DNA of 64,000 bases, from contig NZ_CM001776.1 of assembly GCF_000332275.1 (NCBI RefSeq), forward strand, positions 4,152,008 through 4,216,007. The letters run 5' to 3'. Shown here piece after piece: positions 53,924 through 61,521 of this stretch (the first letter of the stretch is position 1; every line of letters begins with the position of its first letter). The position numbers were made by a program, and so were the translations under genes. The DNA is from Synechococcus sp. PCC 7336. Its GTDB lineage: Bacteria > Cyanobacteriota > Cyanobacteriia > Thermostichales > PCC-7336. A model generated the notes under the pieces. The model was not told the DNA's origin. It did not search any database and was given only the letters and a program-made list of their open reading frames with translations.

Positions 53924-54271
53924 ATGTACGAAATCAAGTGGACAGAGACTGCGGACAAAACATACGCCGATTTGAAAGCAACGGCAAAAGCGAACAGAGA
54001 AGCAAGAAAGAAAAAAAAGATCGAGAAGTCAACTCAGCAAGAGGGGCTATTCAAGCAAGTTGCGAAGACTGTCAAATTTCTGAAAAGCAACCCGCGCCAT
54101 CAAGGGCTAAATACACACGAATATGATTCCATACCACACCCGTATGACAAAGACAAAAAGGTTTTCGAAGCGTACGTACAAAATAGAACATCAGGCGCGT
54201 ATCGCGTGTTTTGGTGTTACGGCCCCGATAGGAATCAGATAACGATTATTGCTATTACGCCTCACCTTTAG
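53924..54271 (+). CDS. RelE-like toxin
   Basis: A 115-residue basic protein (EIKWTETADKTYADLKATAK, VKFLKSNPRHQGLNTHEYDS, FEAYVQNRTSGAYRVFWCYG, ITIIAITPHL). This is the RelE/ParE superfamily outline, with a lysine-rich insert (ARKKKKIEKST). It follows the AbrB-like antitoxin. Confidence 0.78.
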   Translation: MYEIKWTETADKTYADLKATAKANREARKKKKIEKSTQQEGLFKQVAKTVKFLKSNPRHQGLNTHEYDSIPHPYDKDKKVFEAYVQNRTSGAYRVFWCYGPDRNQITIIAITPHL

Positions 54272-54384
54272 CAAGGGGAGATGCAGCAGCGGAGCAATCC
54301 GCATAACGTTCGGCACCATCGGTGCGAGCAGAAACTGAAAACTCAAGTAGCAGTAGTGTTGGTCGAGCATCCGAGTGCATGCGT

Positions 54385-54431
54385 TTGTTAGACAAGGTGA
54401 CCCTAACCTATAATGTACGGTGTTGCCGTAC
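54385..54431 (+). promoter_or_regulatory. Promoter and palindromic operator of the YefM-type gene
   Basis: A -35 candidate TTGTTA (54385-54390), an 18-bp spacer and a perfect -10 TATAAT (54409-54414) are followed by GTACGGTGTTGCCGTAC (54415-54431), an inverted repeat with a GTACGG arm. YefM antitoxins bind TGTACA-like palindromes in their own promoters, so this fits autoregulation. Confidence 0.6.
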
Positions 54432-54446
54432 GTTTAGGGCCTTCCA

Positions 54447-54662
54447 ATGGATACCGTGAGTGTAAACAAGTTCCGAGACACGCTCAGAGATTGCGTTGAA
54501 AGAGTGGTCAGGCAGCATACCCCTCTTAAAGTTACTCGCCGAAATGGAAAGGACTTTGTCGTAGTCAGTGCCGAAGACTGGGAGCGAGAGCAAGAAACAT
54601 TATATGTGCTACAGAACAGTAACTTAATGAAGCAGATCTCCGAGTCAATGCCTACTCCATAA
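54447..54662 (+). CDS. Phd/YefM-family antitoxin without adjacent toxin
   Basis: A 71-residue protein with DTVSVNKFRDTLRDCVERVVRQHTPLKVTRRNGKDFVVVSAEDW, the Phd/YefM N-terminal domain, and a short C-terminal toxin-binding tail. The next gene is on the opposite strand and is not a toxin, so this antitoxin is solitary here. A YoeB-type toxin end is at position 1, but it is far away. The gene has its own good promoter. Confidence 0.82.
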   Translation: MDTVSVNKFRDTLRDCVERVVRQHTPLKVTRRNGKDFVVVSAEDWEREQETLYVLQNSNLMKQISESMPTP

Positions 54663-55014
54663 AAAAGTTCACCTGCCCCAAGATAAGCGGCACGTTAGTA
54701 GCTTGTGTCCAAGCAAACACCAGTTGCACAGGCTCAAACTGCCCGACGACCGCTTGGGCAAGCACGACACGCGCCTCGTATTGGGCTAAGTTGCCTGTCA
54801 AGCTCAGTACAGTAGTCTGTCTCTCCCATTCGTACCCAAGCTCGATTCCTGCCGAATAGGGCAGTACGTTTACACTTGCCCCAGTATCCAGTAGACCAGT
54901 TGTTGCGACAGGACTCTCTTGATAAACCAGGGTGAAAGGCAGATATGGACGAAAACTGGCTTCACCTAATGCTGGATCGCCAGAAAGAAATGGATATCGC
55001 TCAGCGTTAAGCAT
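54652..55014 (-). CDS. Retropepsin-like aspartic protease
   Basis: A 120-residue protein with the active-site motif GLLDTGASVNVLPYSAGIELG (D-T-G-A-S) and the closing VPLILGQVNFF. One such domain per chain implies a dimer, as in retroviral proteases. Small proteases of this kind are common in cyanobacteria; the substrate is not known. It overlaps the next upstream gene by 8 bp (55007-55014). Confidence 0.82.
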   Translation of the reverse strand: MLNAERYPFLSGDPALGEASFRPYLPFTLVYQESPVATTGLLDTGASVNVLPYSAGIELGYEWERQTTVLSLTGNLAQYEARVVLAQAVVGQFEPVQLVFAWTQATNVPLILGQVNFFME

Positions 55015-55222
55015 GGTCTTGAGCTTTGGTAGCCTGTAGCACTTTTAACATTGTGTCCGCAGCCTCATCTGCGCCATAGGGCGACCACACTGGATAAGCT
55101 TGTTCAGGTTTAATTAGTTCGGTTTCCTGCTGGGCGAGTTCCGAGATCGGAAGCTGCATAATGTAGAACTTGTCTGAGCGACTCAGTGCTCTTAAAGTTG
55201 AGATCAGATCTGATGAAATCAT
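55007..55222 (-). CDS. Small partner protein of the retropepsin
   Basis: A 71-residue protein from ATG 55222 (ISSDLISTLRALSRSDKFYI, MQLPISELAQQETELIKPE, VWSPYGADEAADTMLKVLQA). The 3' end overlaps the protease gene. Such short partners recur beside retropepsin-like genes in cyanobacteria, as I recall. Function unknown. An upstream ATG at 55312 is not used, as it lacks family-like sequence. Confidence 0.6.
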   Translation of the reverse strand: MISSDLISTLRALSRSDKFYIMQLPISELAQQETELIKPEQAYPVWSPYGADEAADTMLKVLQATKAQDHA

Positions 55223-55308
55223 GCAAAACACTCCAGCTAAATTGGGCACGTAAAGCGATCGCCTACAATCAGCGAAACCGGGTACGAAAGCTAGCTCGGA
55301 TTTGACCT

Positions 55309-55803
55309 TCACAAATTTACATCGCTAGTCAGCAACCTATCTAGCCCTGTCGCCATTATTACAGTAGGTTGATAACCGATCGCCGTCGAAACCAAAGCTC
55401 GATCGCCTGCCTCATCCTGTCTAGAACCCACAAACGCATAATGGGGTACCCCCATCACGCCGAATTTCCGTATCTGTAGAGCCCACTGCGGATCGTCAAT
55501 ATCCAGCATGACAAAATTGACGCGATCGCCATACTCCTCATGCAAACGCGCGATCGCCGGAGCCATCGACCGACAAGTGGCGCACCATTCCGCATAAAAC
55601 TCCACCAACGCTGGCTTGGAGTCAGCCATTGCCACAGAATAGGTCACCGATTCAGCCGCCAATTGCTTGAGGGCGGCAAAGTCCGAGAGTAAGGAACTGG
55701 CGAATGCTGGGGGATTCGTCCATAACAATCCAACAGCAAGGGCGATCGCCAATCGCCTCACCAACTGCAAGCGGCCCCAGAACTGTTGTAAAACTCCAAA
55801 CAT
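55309..55803 (-). CDS. Membrane-anchored thioredoxin (TxlA/HCF164-like)
   Basis: A 164-residue protein. An N-terminal hydrophobic helix (RRLAIALAVGLLWTNPPAFA) is followed by a thioredoxin fold with VEFYAEWCATCRSMAPAIARL (W-C-A-T-C active site), NFVMLDIDDPQWALQIRKFG and a cis-proline in GVPHYAFV. HCF164/TxlA proteins deliver reducing power to the lumen or periplasm, where they keep apocytochrome cysteines reduced before haem attachment. That fits the neighbouring multihaem cytochromes and System II genes. Last gene of the operon. Confidence 0.85.
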   Translation of the reverse strand: MFGVLQQFWGRLQLVRRLAIALAVGLLWTNPPAFASSLLSDFAALKQLAAESVTYSVAMADSKPALVEFYAEWCATCRSMAPAIARLHEEYGDRVNFVMLDIDDPQWALQIRKFGVMGVPHYAFVGSRQDEAGDRALVSTAIGYQPTVIMATGLDRLLTSDVNL

Positions 55804-55819
55804 AGACAGCGAAAATCCT

Positions 55820-56410
55820 TCACTGGAAGTAAAACGCCAACAAAATATGAATACTCAGCATCGAGCCAAACAAACTCACCAACACAATATGCACCCCCAA
55901 CCACACCGAGCGCAAACTGCGAATGAGTTGACCTTTAGGAAACGTCAGCCAACCCACAACAGGCAGGAGGGTTATTTTGCGATCGATCGTCCCCACCAGC
56001 CAAGTTTCTAATGCCACCCCAAACATCGCCACCAAGGACAGCGTGAGAAACACGATTAAGAAAACACGATTGAACGTACTGCCGATCGCCCCCACCGTAT
56101 GAACGATCGCCATACCCACAAACGCGACTCCCAGAAAGATATGAAAACTGCGCCAAAACAGAATTGAACCGGGTAGCTTAATCTTCCAGCGACGTCCTCG
56201 CTTGCGCAGTGTCAAAATCATCTCCAACGCAAAGAATCCCAAACAGATAAACCCAGTAATCTGCTTGTAGAGTCCCCGCCGCAAAATTTGGTGAAAATAA
56301 AATGCACTATCGCGAACAATCGGCAAATACCAATCGCTAATAAACAGCGGCACGAGCAGCACGAGGGCGATCGCCGTCAGAACCGCTAGAGTTGGAAAAG
56401 TCGGTTTCAT
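55820..56410 (-). CDS. Cytochrome b-like membrane protein with two H-X13-H pairs
   Basis: A 196-residue protein with five hydrophobic segments, from ATG 56410. The third segment has H-IFLGVAFVGMAIV-H and the fifth H-IVLVSLFGSMLSI-H, each with thirteen residues between histidines. Two such pairs are a common pattern for stacked b haems, as in ferric reductase/NOX and b561-type proteins. It probably moves electrons across the membrane. It lies between the Tll0287-like and thioredoxin genes on one operon. The partner donor or acceptor is unknown. Confidence 0.72.
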   Translation of the reverse strand: MKPTFPTLAVLTAIALVLLVPLFISDWYLPIVRDSAFYFHQILRRGLYKQITGFICLGFFALEMILTLRKRGRRWKIKLPGSILFWRSFHIFLGVAFVGMAIVHTVGAIGSTFNRVFLIVFLTLSLVAMFGVALETWLVGTIDRKITLLPVVGWLTFPKGQLIRSLRSVWLGVHIVLVSLFGSMLSIHILLAFYFQ

Positions 56411-56471
56411 AGCCTGTGGGTAGGTTCGATGGGGACCCCCCTTCCCCATCCGTTGTTAGAGCTCGTGAGGA

Positions 56472-57143
56472 CTAGGCCGGACCGAGGGGCAGAGAAATCA
56501 CCACCCCTCCCATCACGTCATTCAGTTGGAATACCTTATCGGGATAGCGCTCTCGGTGAATGGGATGCTCGTTGTGGCAGGTGACACAAGCTTCTGCCAC
56601 AGCGCGATCGGGATACATTGCTGTCATATACCCCTGACCGTTAATCACTTGCTCCCGCTTCACGGGTTCGCCCGTGGCTTCCATCTCGGCGATCGCCTCT
56701 TTTTCAAAGTCAGTTTTAGGAGACTGAGCATCGTTGATATTCCAGCTAGAAATCAAACCAATGGTGAAGTTGCCAGCTAGAGGGCTATCGGACGTCACTT
56801 CCGACGCTAAACGGAACATTTGAGCTGGCAGAGGAATGCCAGCTTCGGCGTCCCAAAATTCAGTCGCGTTACCTTCTACCACGGCAGTATCCAGCGTGAC
56901 GGGCTGACCTTCCAACTCCGTTAGGCGGTTGACGACGTGTCTGACATAAGCAGTCCGAGCCCCTTTCGCCGTAGCGGCGATATAGTCCACCACGATCTCT
57001 GGGGGAATGCCTTGACTGGCTTGCTGTGGGGGTGGGCCGCTGCAGGCCACAACGGTAAACAGAGCGACGATCGCAAAGGTGGCGAGGGCCGTAACTCGAT
57101 GGTTGAGGCGGGCGAGCCAGTCTTTTAATTTCGATAAATTCAT
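56472..57143 (-). CDS. Tll0287-like (DUF3365) monohaem lipoprotein
   Basis: A 223-residue protein from ATG 57143 with a signal peptide ending FTVVACSG (lipobox-like C). The Tll0287-like region (MFRLASEVTSDSPLAGN-type, then NPWN-less SWNINDAQSPKTDFEKEAI) ends with one haem site ACVTCHNEHP. Tll0287 of Thermosynechococcus is a c-type haem protein of unknown function. It sits 65 bp below the hexahaem gene and belongs to the same operon. Confidence 0.82.
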   Translation of the reverse strand: MNLSKLKDWLARLNHRVTALATFAIVALFTVVACSGPPPQQASQGIPPEIVVDYIAATAKGARTAYVRHVVNRLTELEGQPVTLDTAVVEGNATEFWDAEAGIPLPAQMFRLASEVTSDSPLAGNFTIGLISSWNINDAQSPKTDFEKEAIAEMEATGEPVKREQVINGQGYMTAMYPDRAVAEACVTCHNEHPIHRERYPDKVFQLNDVMGGVVISLPLGPA

Positions 57144-57207
57144 GATTTTTCCTCTCTTTAAGTGCAATGAGCTCGACAATTGAGCGAAGGGACGGGAGTG
57201 AACGGCA

Positions 57208-58056
57208 TCAGCTCGGATTCGGACTGCGGCCCGAATCGCGAGTGAAACTTGTGCGGCTGTCGCGCTGCTGGCGTACCATCTGCAACGTTTTGAGGTCTTG
57301 GCTGGACGCTCGGGCAAAGTTGGCTTCGACGACCTCGTCGTCAAAAATATTGTTGTAGGCAAACTCCATGCCGTGGCAGTTCATACACACTTCCGACACC
57401 ATCCGATCGCGGGGTTTGAGGGTGAAGGTATTGTTGTGGTTGACCGCCACCTGGCCGGAGTGACGATAGCGAGGTAAGTGACAAGTGGCGCAAGTCACCT
57501 CCCCTCCACTCGGCCTGGGCAAGCTTTCATGTCCCGCTAGCAAACCTGCATGTTTCGAATTGACGTAGGCGAGTGAATGGGGGTCGTTGTGGCAGGTCAA
57601 ACAGGAATCCACCGCTGCTGTCCGCGTGTCGAGCCGGTGGACTTCGTGGCAGGTATTGCAATTCATCACTCGATCGAGGGAGTCTAACTTCATCGGCAAC
57701 CTTGCCATTGCAGGGGTCAGAGGCGTTTGCCCTTCTAATAGACGAATGCCGTGCTTGCCGAACAAAAATGTCTCTGTCGCTGCCTCGTGGCAACTGCGAC
57801 AGCTCTCGAGATCGGGATGGACCACAAAGGTTTCTGTCTGTTCGGGTTGGTGGCAACTGGAGCAATTCACCTCCTGCAGAGCGTGGGCGCTGCCCCTCCA
57901 CAGCTCGGTCGCTCGATCCACCGTCAAGGCATGGGCGGGCAGACTGGCGATCGCGCTATTCAGCAGGAGAGCAAAGGCGGCGATCGCCAGCCCTAACCTC
58001 CGACCGAGTAGCGATCGCCATCCGTGACGCCTCTGTAACCGAGCCCTCCCTGCCAC
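57208..58056 (-). CDS. Hexahaem cytochrome c
   Basis: A 282-residue exported protein. It is read from GTG 58056, which follows the stop of the previous gene by 1 bp (TAG-C-GTG). It has a signal peptide (LGLAIAAFALLLNSAIASLPAHA). Six C-x-x-C-H haem sites are seen: CSSCH, CRSCH, CNTCH, CLTCH, CATCH and CMNCH, with further histidines (EVHRL, PHSLAY, KHAGLL, RYRHSG) for sixth ligands. Proteins of this kind pass electrons over long distances outside the membrane. The C-terminus (about 60 residues) lacks haem sites. Confidence 0.88.
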   Translation of the reverse strand: MAGRARLQRRHGWRSLLGRRLGLAIAAFALLLNSAIASLPAHALTVDRATELWRGSAHALQEVNCSSCHQPEQTETFVVHPDLESCRSCHEAATETFLFGKHGIRLLEGQTPLTPAMARLPMKLDSLDRVMNCNTCHEVHRLDTRTAAVDSCLTCHNDPHSLAYVNSKHAGLLAGHESLPRPSGGEVTCATCHLPRYRHSGQVAVNHNNTFTLKPRDRMVSEVCMNCHGMEFAYNNIFDDEVVEANFARASSQDLKTLQMVRQQRDSRTSFTRDSGRSPNPS

Positions 58057-58057
58057 G

Positions 58058-58684
58058 CTACTGACCCCACAACTCGCGATTGAGATCGGGGGCGGGAGCC
58101 ACTGCCACCTCGGGCGCAAGCTCCCGCTCCTTCAGATGGGGTTCGGGCAACCAATCCGGTTGGTCTAAATTGACCCGCAAAAACCCCGTCGAAATCGAGC
58201 GGTGGTCGTGGAAATTGTGGCAGCCTGCCGTCCAGCAACCGTCGGGTTCAAAGCCGATGTGGCTGTCCAAGCTGTCGGGGTTACCTGCTGTAATAATGTG
58301 GTCGTGACAGTTCATGCACAGATCGGGAGGAATGTGGACCCCTCGGCCAAACATGGGCAGATGCTCCTGATGGCAAGTGGTGCAAGTTAGAACATCAATG
58401 TTTTCCAGGTACCCTGCCCAACGCAGCTCGCGAAATTTGCGCTGTCCGTGGACATCGGCAGCCATCTCCGCTTCGTGGCAGCGATTGCAAGTGTCGTTGG
58501 TTACGGGTTGGAACTTCTGGTGGCAAGACTCGCAGGAGGCTTCGAAGAGCTGGTGACCGGGGGAGGTGGGTCCGGGCAGAAAGGCAACGCGCTGTTCGAG
58601 TCCCAAACCTAAAATGACGGCCAAGATCGTTAACGCGATCGCCGCCGTACCAATCACTGCCGTTTTGAGTCCGAACCTGCACAA
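58058..58684 (-). CDS. Membrane-anchored multihaem cytochrome c (pentahaem-like)
   Basis: A 208-residue protein starting at TTG 58684 (GTG 58657 is an alternative), with an N-terminal membrane helix (AAIALTILAVILGLGL). Haem sites: CESCH, CNRCH, CTTCH and CMNCH, plus CWTAGCHNFH, a C-x4-C-H form that would be a fifth, unusual haem site. It resembles NapC/NirT-related anchors by layout, but not by clear sequence. It may take electrons from the quinone pool or the b-type protein and pass them to the hexahaem protein. Confidence 0.82.
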   Translation of the reverse strand: MCRFGLKTAVIGTAAIALTILAVILGLGLEQRVAFLPGPTSPGHQLFEASCESCHQKFQPVTNDTCNRCHEAEMAADVHGQRKFRELRWAGYLENIDVLTCTTCHQEHLPMFGRGVHIPPDLCMNCHDHIITAGNPDSLDSHIGFEPDGCWTAGCHNFHDHRSISTGFLRVNLDQPDWLPEPHLKERELAPEVAVAPAPDLNRELWGQ

Positions 58685-58710
58685 CGTGTCACACCAATCG
58701 GCGAGAGGAC

Positions 58711-59250
58711 TTAGAGAACCAGAATGACGCCGAGCACCACAAAGCCAGCTAAGGTAACCGCGAGGGGAATCATGCCACCGCGATTGCCGTCAGCCACAAC
58801 GAGCGCTGTCGCCGCTTCGGCCGATAGAGCCACCTCCCCAGCAGAATAGTCAGCTCCATCCAACATCAGTTCGGTGATGGCACCGTAGGCATCCACCCAA
58901 GCCTGTTTGACTGCGGGTTTCCAGTCATCGCCGAGGTACTGCTCGAAGGTTTGCAGCAGAGCGGCACCGACGAGGGGGTAATGCTCGGGCAGTGCGCCAT
59001 ATTGAACGTGGCGGGCGCCGAGCCCTCGCAAGGTAGAGCCCAAAACATCGCCATTGCGTAAGTTTTCGACCACCAGTACCAAGGAAGCCAGCAACTTTTT
59101 CTGTTGGGATTCGGGATCGACGTGGGCAAATAGAGGTTTGGCTGCTGGCGCAGACTCAAACAGATTCGTATAGAAGGATGCGGCAAACTGCGGACCTGAT
59201 GGTTTAATTTTCGCAAAGCTGCTTTCGAGCAGTTCGACATTTAAAGCCAT
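58711..59250 (-). CDS. Globin with C-terminal membrane anchor
   Basis: A 179-residue protein. Residues 1-135 are a globin of the bacterial haemoglobin class: FAASFYTNLFESAP (B-helix Tyr), PLFAHV (CD1 Phe), GARHVQYGALPEHYPLVG (proximal His81) and WVDAYGAITELML. Residues about 155-179 (GGMIPLAVTLAGFVVLGVILVL) form a hydrophobic helix, so the globin would sit on the membrane. First gene of the multihaem operon. Possible roles include oxygen or NO binding or electron transfer; none is shown. Confidence 0.85.
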   Translation of the reverse strand: MALNVELLESSFAKIKPSGPQFAASFYTNLFESAPAAKPLFAHVDPESQQKKLLASLVLVVENLRNGDVLGSTLRGLGARHVQYGALPEHYPLVGAALLQTFEQYLGDDWKPAVKQAWVDAYGAITELMLDGADYSAGEVALSAEAATALVVADGNRGGMIPLAVTLAGFVVLGVILVL

Positions 59251-59651
59251 TAATTTTAGTTCCTTGTTACGGTTAGAGCTCTGTTTCAGTGAGGAATAAA
59301 CCTTACTCTATTTCTCACCCCTCCACCGCCCTTTTGGGTGATTCAAACGACAATTCGACGACCGCCTCAAAACCAGAATCTGCCACAGGGCCAACTGCAT
59401 GAATCGAATCCAAGCTCCAACAAATCAAGAGCGATTGGGTGCGTGTTAAGAACGAACAGTATGGCTTAGGTGGGCCACAAATCGTAGCGAACAATACTAT
59501 TGATGCCTGTTTCGAGCTCATGTTTGCGGGCTGCGCATATGTTTAATCCTTTGACTGCATGGCCAGATTATTCTGGTGTCGAGTGAGACAAAATCACTTT
59601 GCGGACCGCAAGATAGGGTTGACTGAATCCATTACTGTCCTATCGAAATTT
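59251..59651. promoter_or_regulatory. 400-bp divergent control region of the haem operon and ccs genes
   Basis: No supported gene. An inverted repeat GTGAGGAATA...TATTTCTCAC (59289-59318) lies about 39 bp before the globin ATG and may be an operator or a leader hairpin. The region should hold both divergent promoters. Confidence 0.45.
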
Positions 59652-61457
59652 ATGTTTCAACCTATGCAGGGAAAAGTCCTCAAGTTTCTCGGATCGATTC
59701 AGTTGGCGGTTCCCCTGTTGGGGGCGATCGCCCTCGTTTTAATCGGGGCTACGTTTTACGAGGCTCGAGTGGGCTCGGAGATCGTGCAGCGGCAGATTTA
59801 TAAAAGTGGCTGGTTTGGGTTACTGATGTTTGGCTTGGCCATTAATTTAGGGGTTTCGGCTCTATCCCGCTTTCCTTGGCGCGGCGCTCGCAAATGGGGT
59901 TTTGCCCTCACCCATTTGGGCTTAATCGTTTTAATCGCGGGCTCGGCAGCGGTGATTCACCTCGGCGTGGAAGGAATGCTGCCATTGCGCACAGATTTGG
60001 CGGCCAATCGCCTGTTGCGACTGCAAGGAGAAGTGTTTGAGGTGCTTTTGCCCGATGGCAGCAGCCGCTCGATCGATCTGGCGGTTGGAGGGAATGGCAG
60101 GCTACAGCGGCGCGAGCTGGAGGGGCTAACGCTGGTAGATTATCGCGATCGCACCCTGGCCGCGACTCAATTTGTCGAGGGAGGATCGGCGTCCAATCCC
60201 GCTCTGCACCTGAGGCTAACCAGTCAGCGAATGGGGCAGGCTGTAGAGGAATGGTTGGCTGCGATGCCGGCGAGTGCCCGTCAAGTGAATTTGGGTCCGG
60301 CGACGTTGGAGCTGGTTCGAGCCAATAGCGAGTCAGAGCTAGCGAGATTATTAAAGTCTCCCGAGAAGGTGCGAGGACGCTGGGGATCGGTGGTGCTGGA
60401 GGGAAATGGCGATCGCCTCGAACTGGATGTGGAGCGGTCAGTCGGTCAAACCATTGCCCTGACCGACCGACTGACGGTGCAGGTGGTGAATTTCTGGCCC
60501 GATTTTCGCCTCAACGATCGCAACGAGCCCGCAACGGCTTCCGAGCAATTGCTCAATCCGGCGCTGCAGTTGCAGGTGACTGGAGCTAGGGGGATGGAAC
60601 GGTGGTTTGTCTTCGGTCGCGACGACTTGGAGTCAGTGCGAACGGTTGTGTCTGGCGAGGCTTTAGACCTGAGCGCGAGCTATCGAGCCCCGAGTGCGGC
60701 GGTTTCGAATGTGTTTCGGGCGATTGTGGGTCCGCAGGGGAATGTGTACTACTCGGTCAATGGCTCGCAAGGGTTTCAATCGGGCTCTCTGAGGATCGGG
60801 GCACCGATTCCATTGGGCTGGGCAGATTTTCAGATCGAGTTGACAGACTCGATTCAACAGGCGGTGTTGCAGCGGCAGGTCGTCGAAGCCGGACTGGGGG
60901 ATGCGGAGGCAATCCCGGCGGTTTTAGTAGAAACTCCGAATGGCGATCGCCGTTGGCTGCAGTGGGGCATACCCCAAGCCTTCGAGACAGAAGACGGCCC
61001 TATTTATGCCGCTTACAGCCCCAAGTCGATGGAGTTGCCGTTTGCCGTGGCCCTAGAAGATTTCATCGTCGATCGCAATGAGGGCTCGGATGCAGTGGCA
61101 ATGTGGACCAGCCGGATTCGCATTGACGATCCCGCCCTCAACGGTCACGAGCACCGCACAGTCTGGATGAATCATCCCACTTGGTATCGCGGCTGGAAGA
61201 TTGCTCAAGCCTCTTGGAATCCGGGGGATTTGCGACAGTCCACGTTGCAGGTCAAGCGGGAACCGACCTGGGTAACAGCGCTGACCTGGACGGGATCGCT
61301 CTTGGTGGTGACGGGGATTGGGGTGATGTTTTACGGGCCGGGGGTTGCAAAGCAGTTGCGATCGCGATCGAATGCTGGCCCTCCTGCCGAGCCCAATCCC
61401 CTTGACGAGCGGACTGTACCAGAGTCGTCTGACTTGCCTTCAGAGGCGATCGCCTAG
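59652..61457 (+). CDS. ccs1: ResB/Ccs1-type cytochrome c maturation protein (large form)
   Basis: A 601-residue protein from ATG 59652. N-terminal helices include SIQLAVPLLGAIALVLIGATFYE, GLLMFGLAINLGVSALS and WGFALTHLGLIVLIAGSA; a long periplasmic part follows, and the C-terminal segment has NHPTWYRGWKIAQASWNPGD before a last helix. Ccs1/ResB and CcsA form System II, which attaches haem to apocytochrome c. The size exceeds the usual cyanobacterial Ccs1 (about 450 residues). It precedes ccsA by 64 bp and diverges from the multihaem operon, so it probably serves those cytochromes. Confidence 0.88.
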   Translation: MFQPMQGKVLKFLGSIQLAVPLLGAIALVLIGATFYEARVGSEIVQRQIYKSGWFGLLMFGLAINLGVSALSRFPWRGARKWGFALTHLGLIVLIAGSAAVIHLGVEGMLPLRTDLAANRLLRLQGEVFEVLLPDGSSRSIDLAVGGNGRLQRRELEGLTLVDYRDRTLAATQFVEGGSASNPALHLRLTSQRMGQAVEEWLAAMPASARQVNLGPATLELVRANSESELARLLKSPEKVRGRWGSVVLEGNGDRLELDVERSVGQTIALTDRLTVQVVNFWPDFRLNDRNEPATASEQLLNPALQLQVTGARGMERWFVFGRDDLESVRTVVSGEALDLSASYRAPSAAVSNVFRAIVGPQGNVYYSVNGSQGFQSGSLRIGAPIPLGWADFQIELTDSIQQAVLQRQVVEAGLGDAEAIPAVLVETPNGDRRWLQWGIPQAFETEDGPIYAAYSPKSMELPFAVALEDFIVDRNEGSDAVAMWTSRIRIDDPALNGHEHRTVWMNHPTWYRGWKIAQASWNPGDLRQSTLQVKREPTWVTALTWTGSLLVVTGIGVMFYGPGVAKQLRSRSNAGPPAEPNPLDERTVPESSDLPSEAIA

Positions 61458-61521
61458 CTCGGCCCGCCAGCAACCTCCTTGGAAACCCATTCGCACCCAC
61501 AATAATCTATACCGACTTCTG

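Noticed and set aside
54305-54392. attC-like recombination site between toxin-antitoxin genes (GCATAAC and GTTAGAC)
   Set aside because: The two core sites do not pair beyond AAC/GTT, and no convincing bulged stem can be drawn.
59315-59521. 68-codon leftward frame upstream of the globin gene
   Set aside because: No family match, poor start context and placement in a divergent promoter region.
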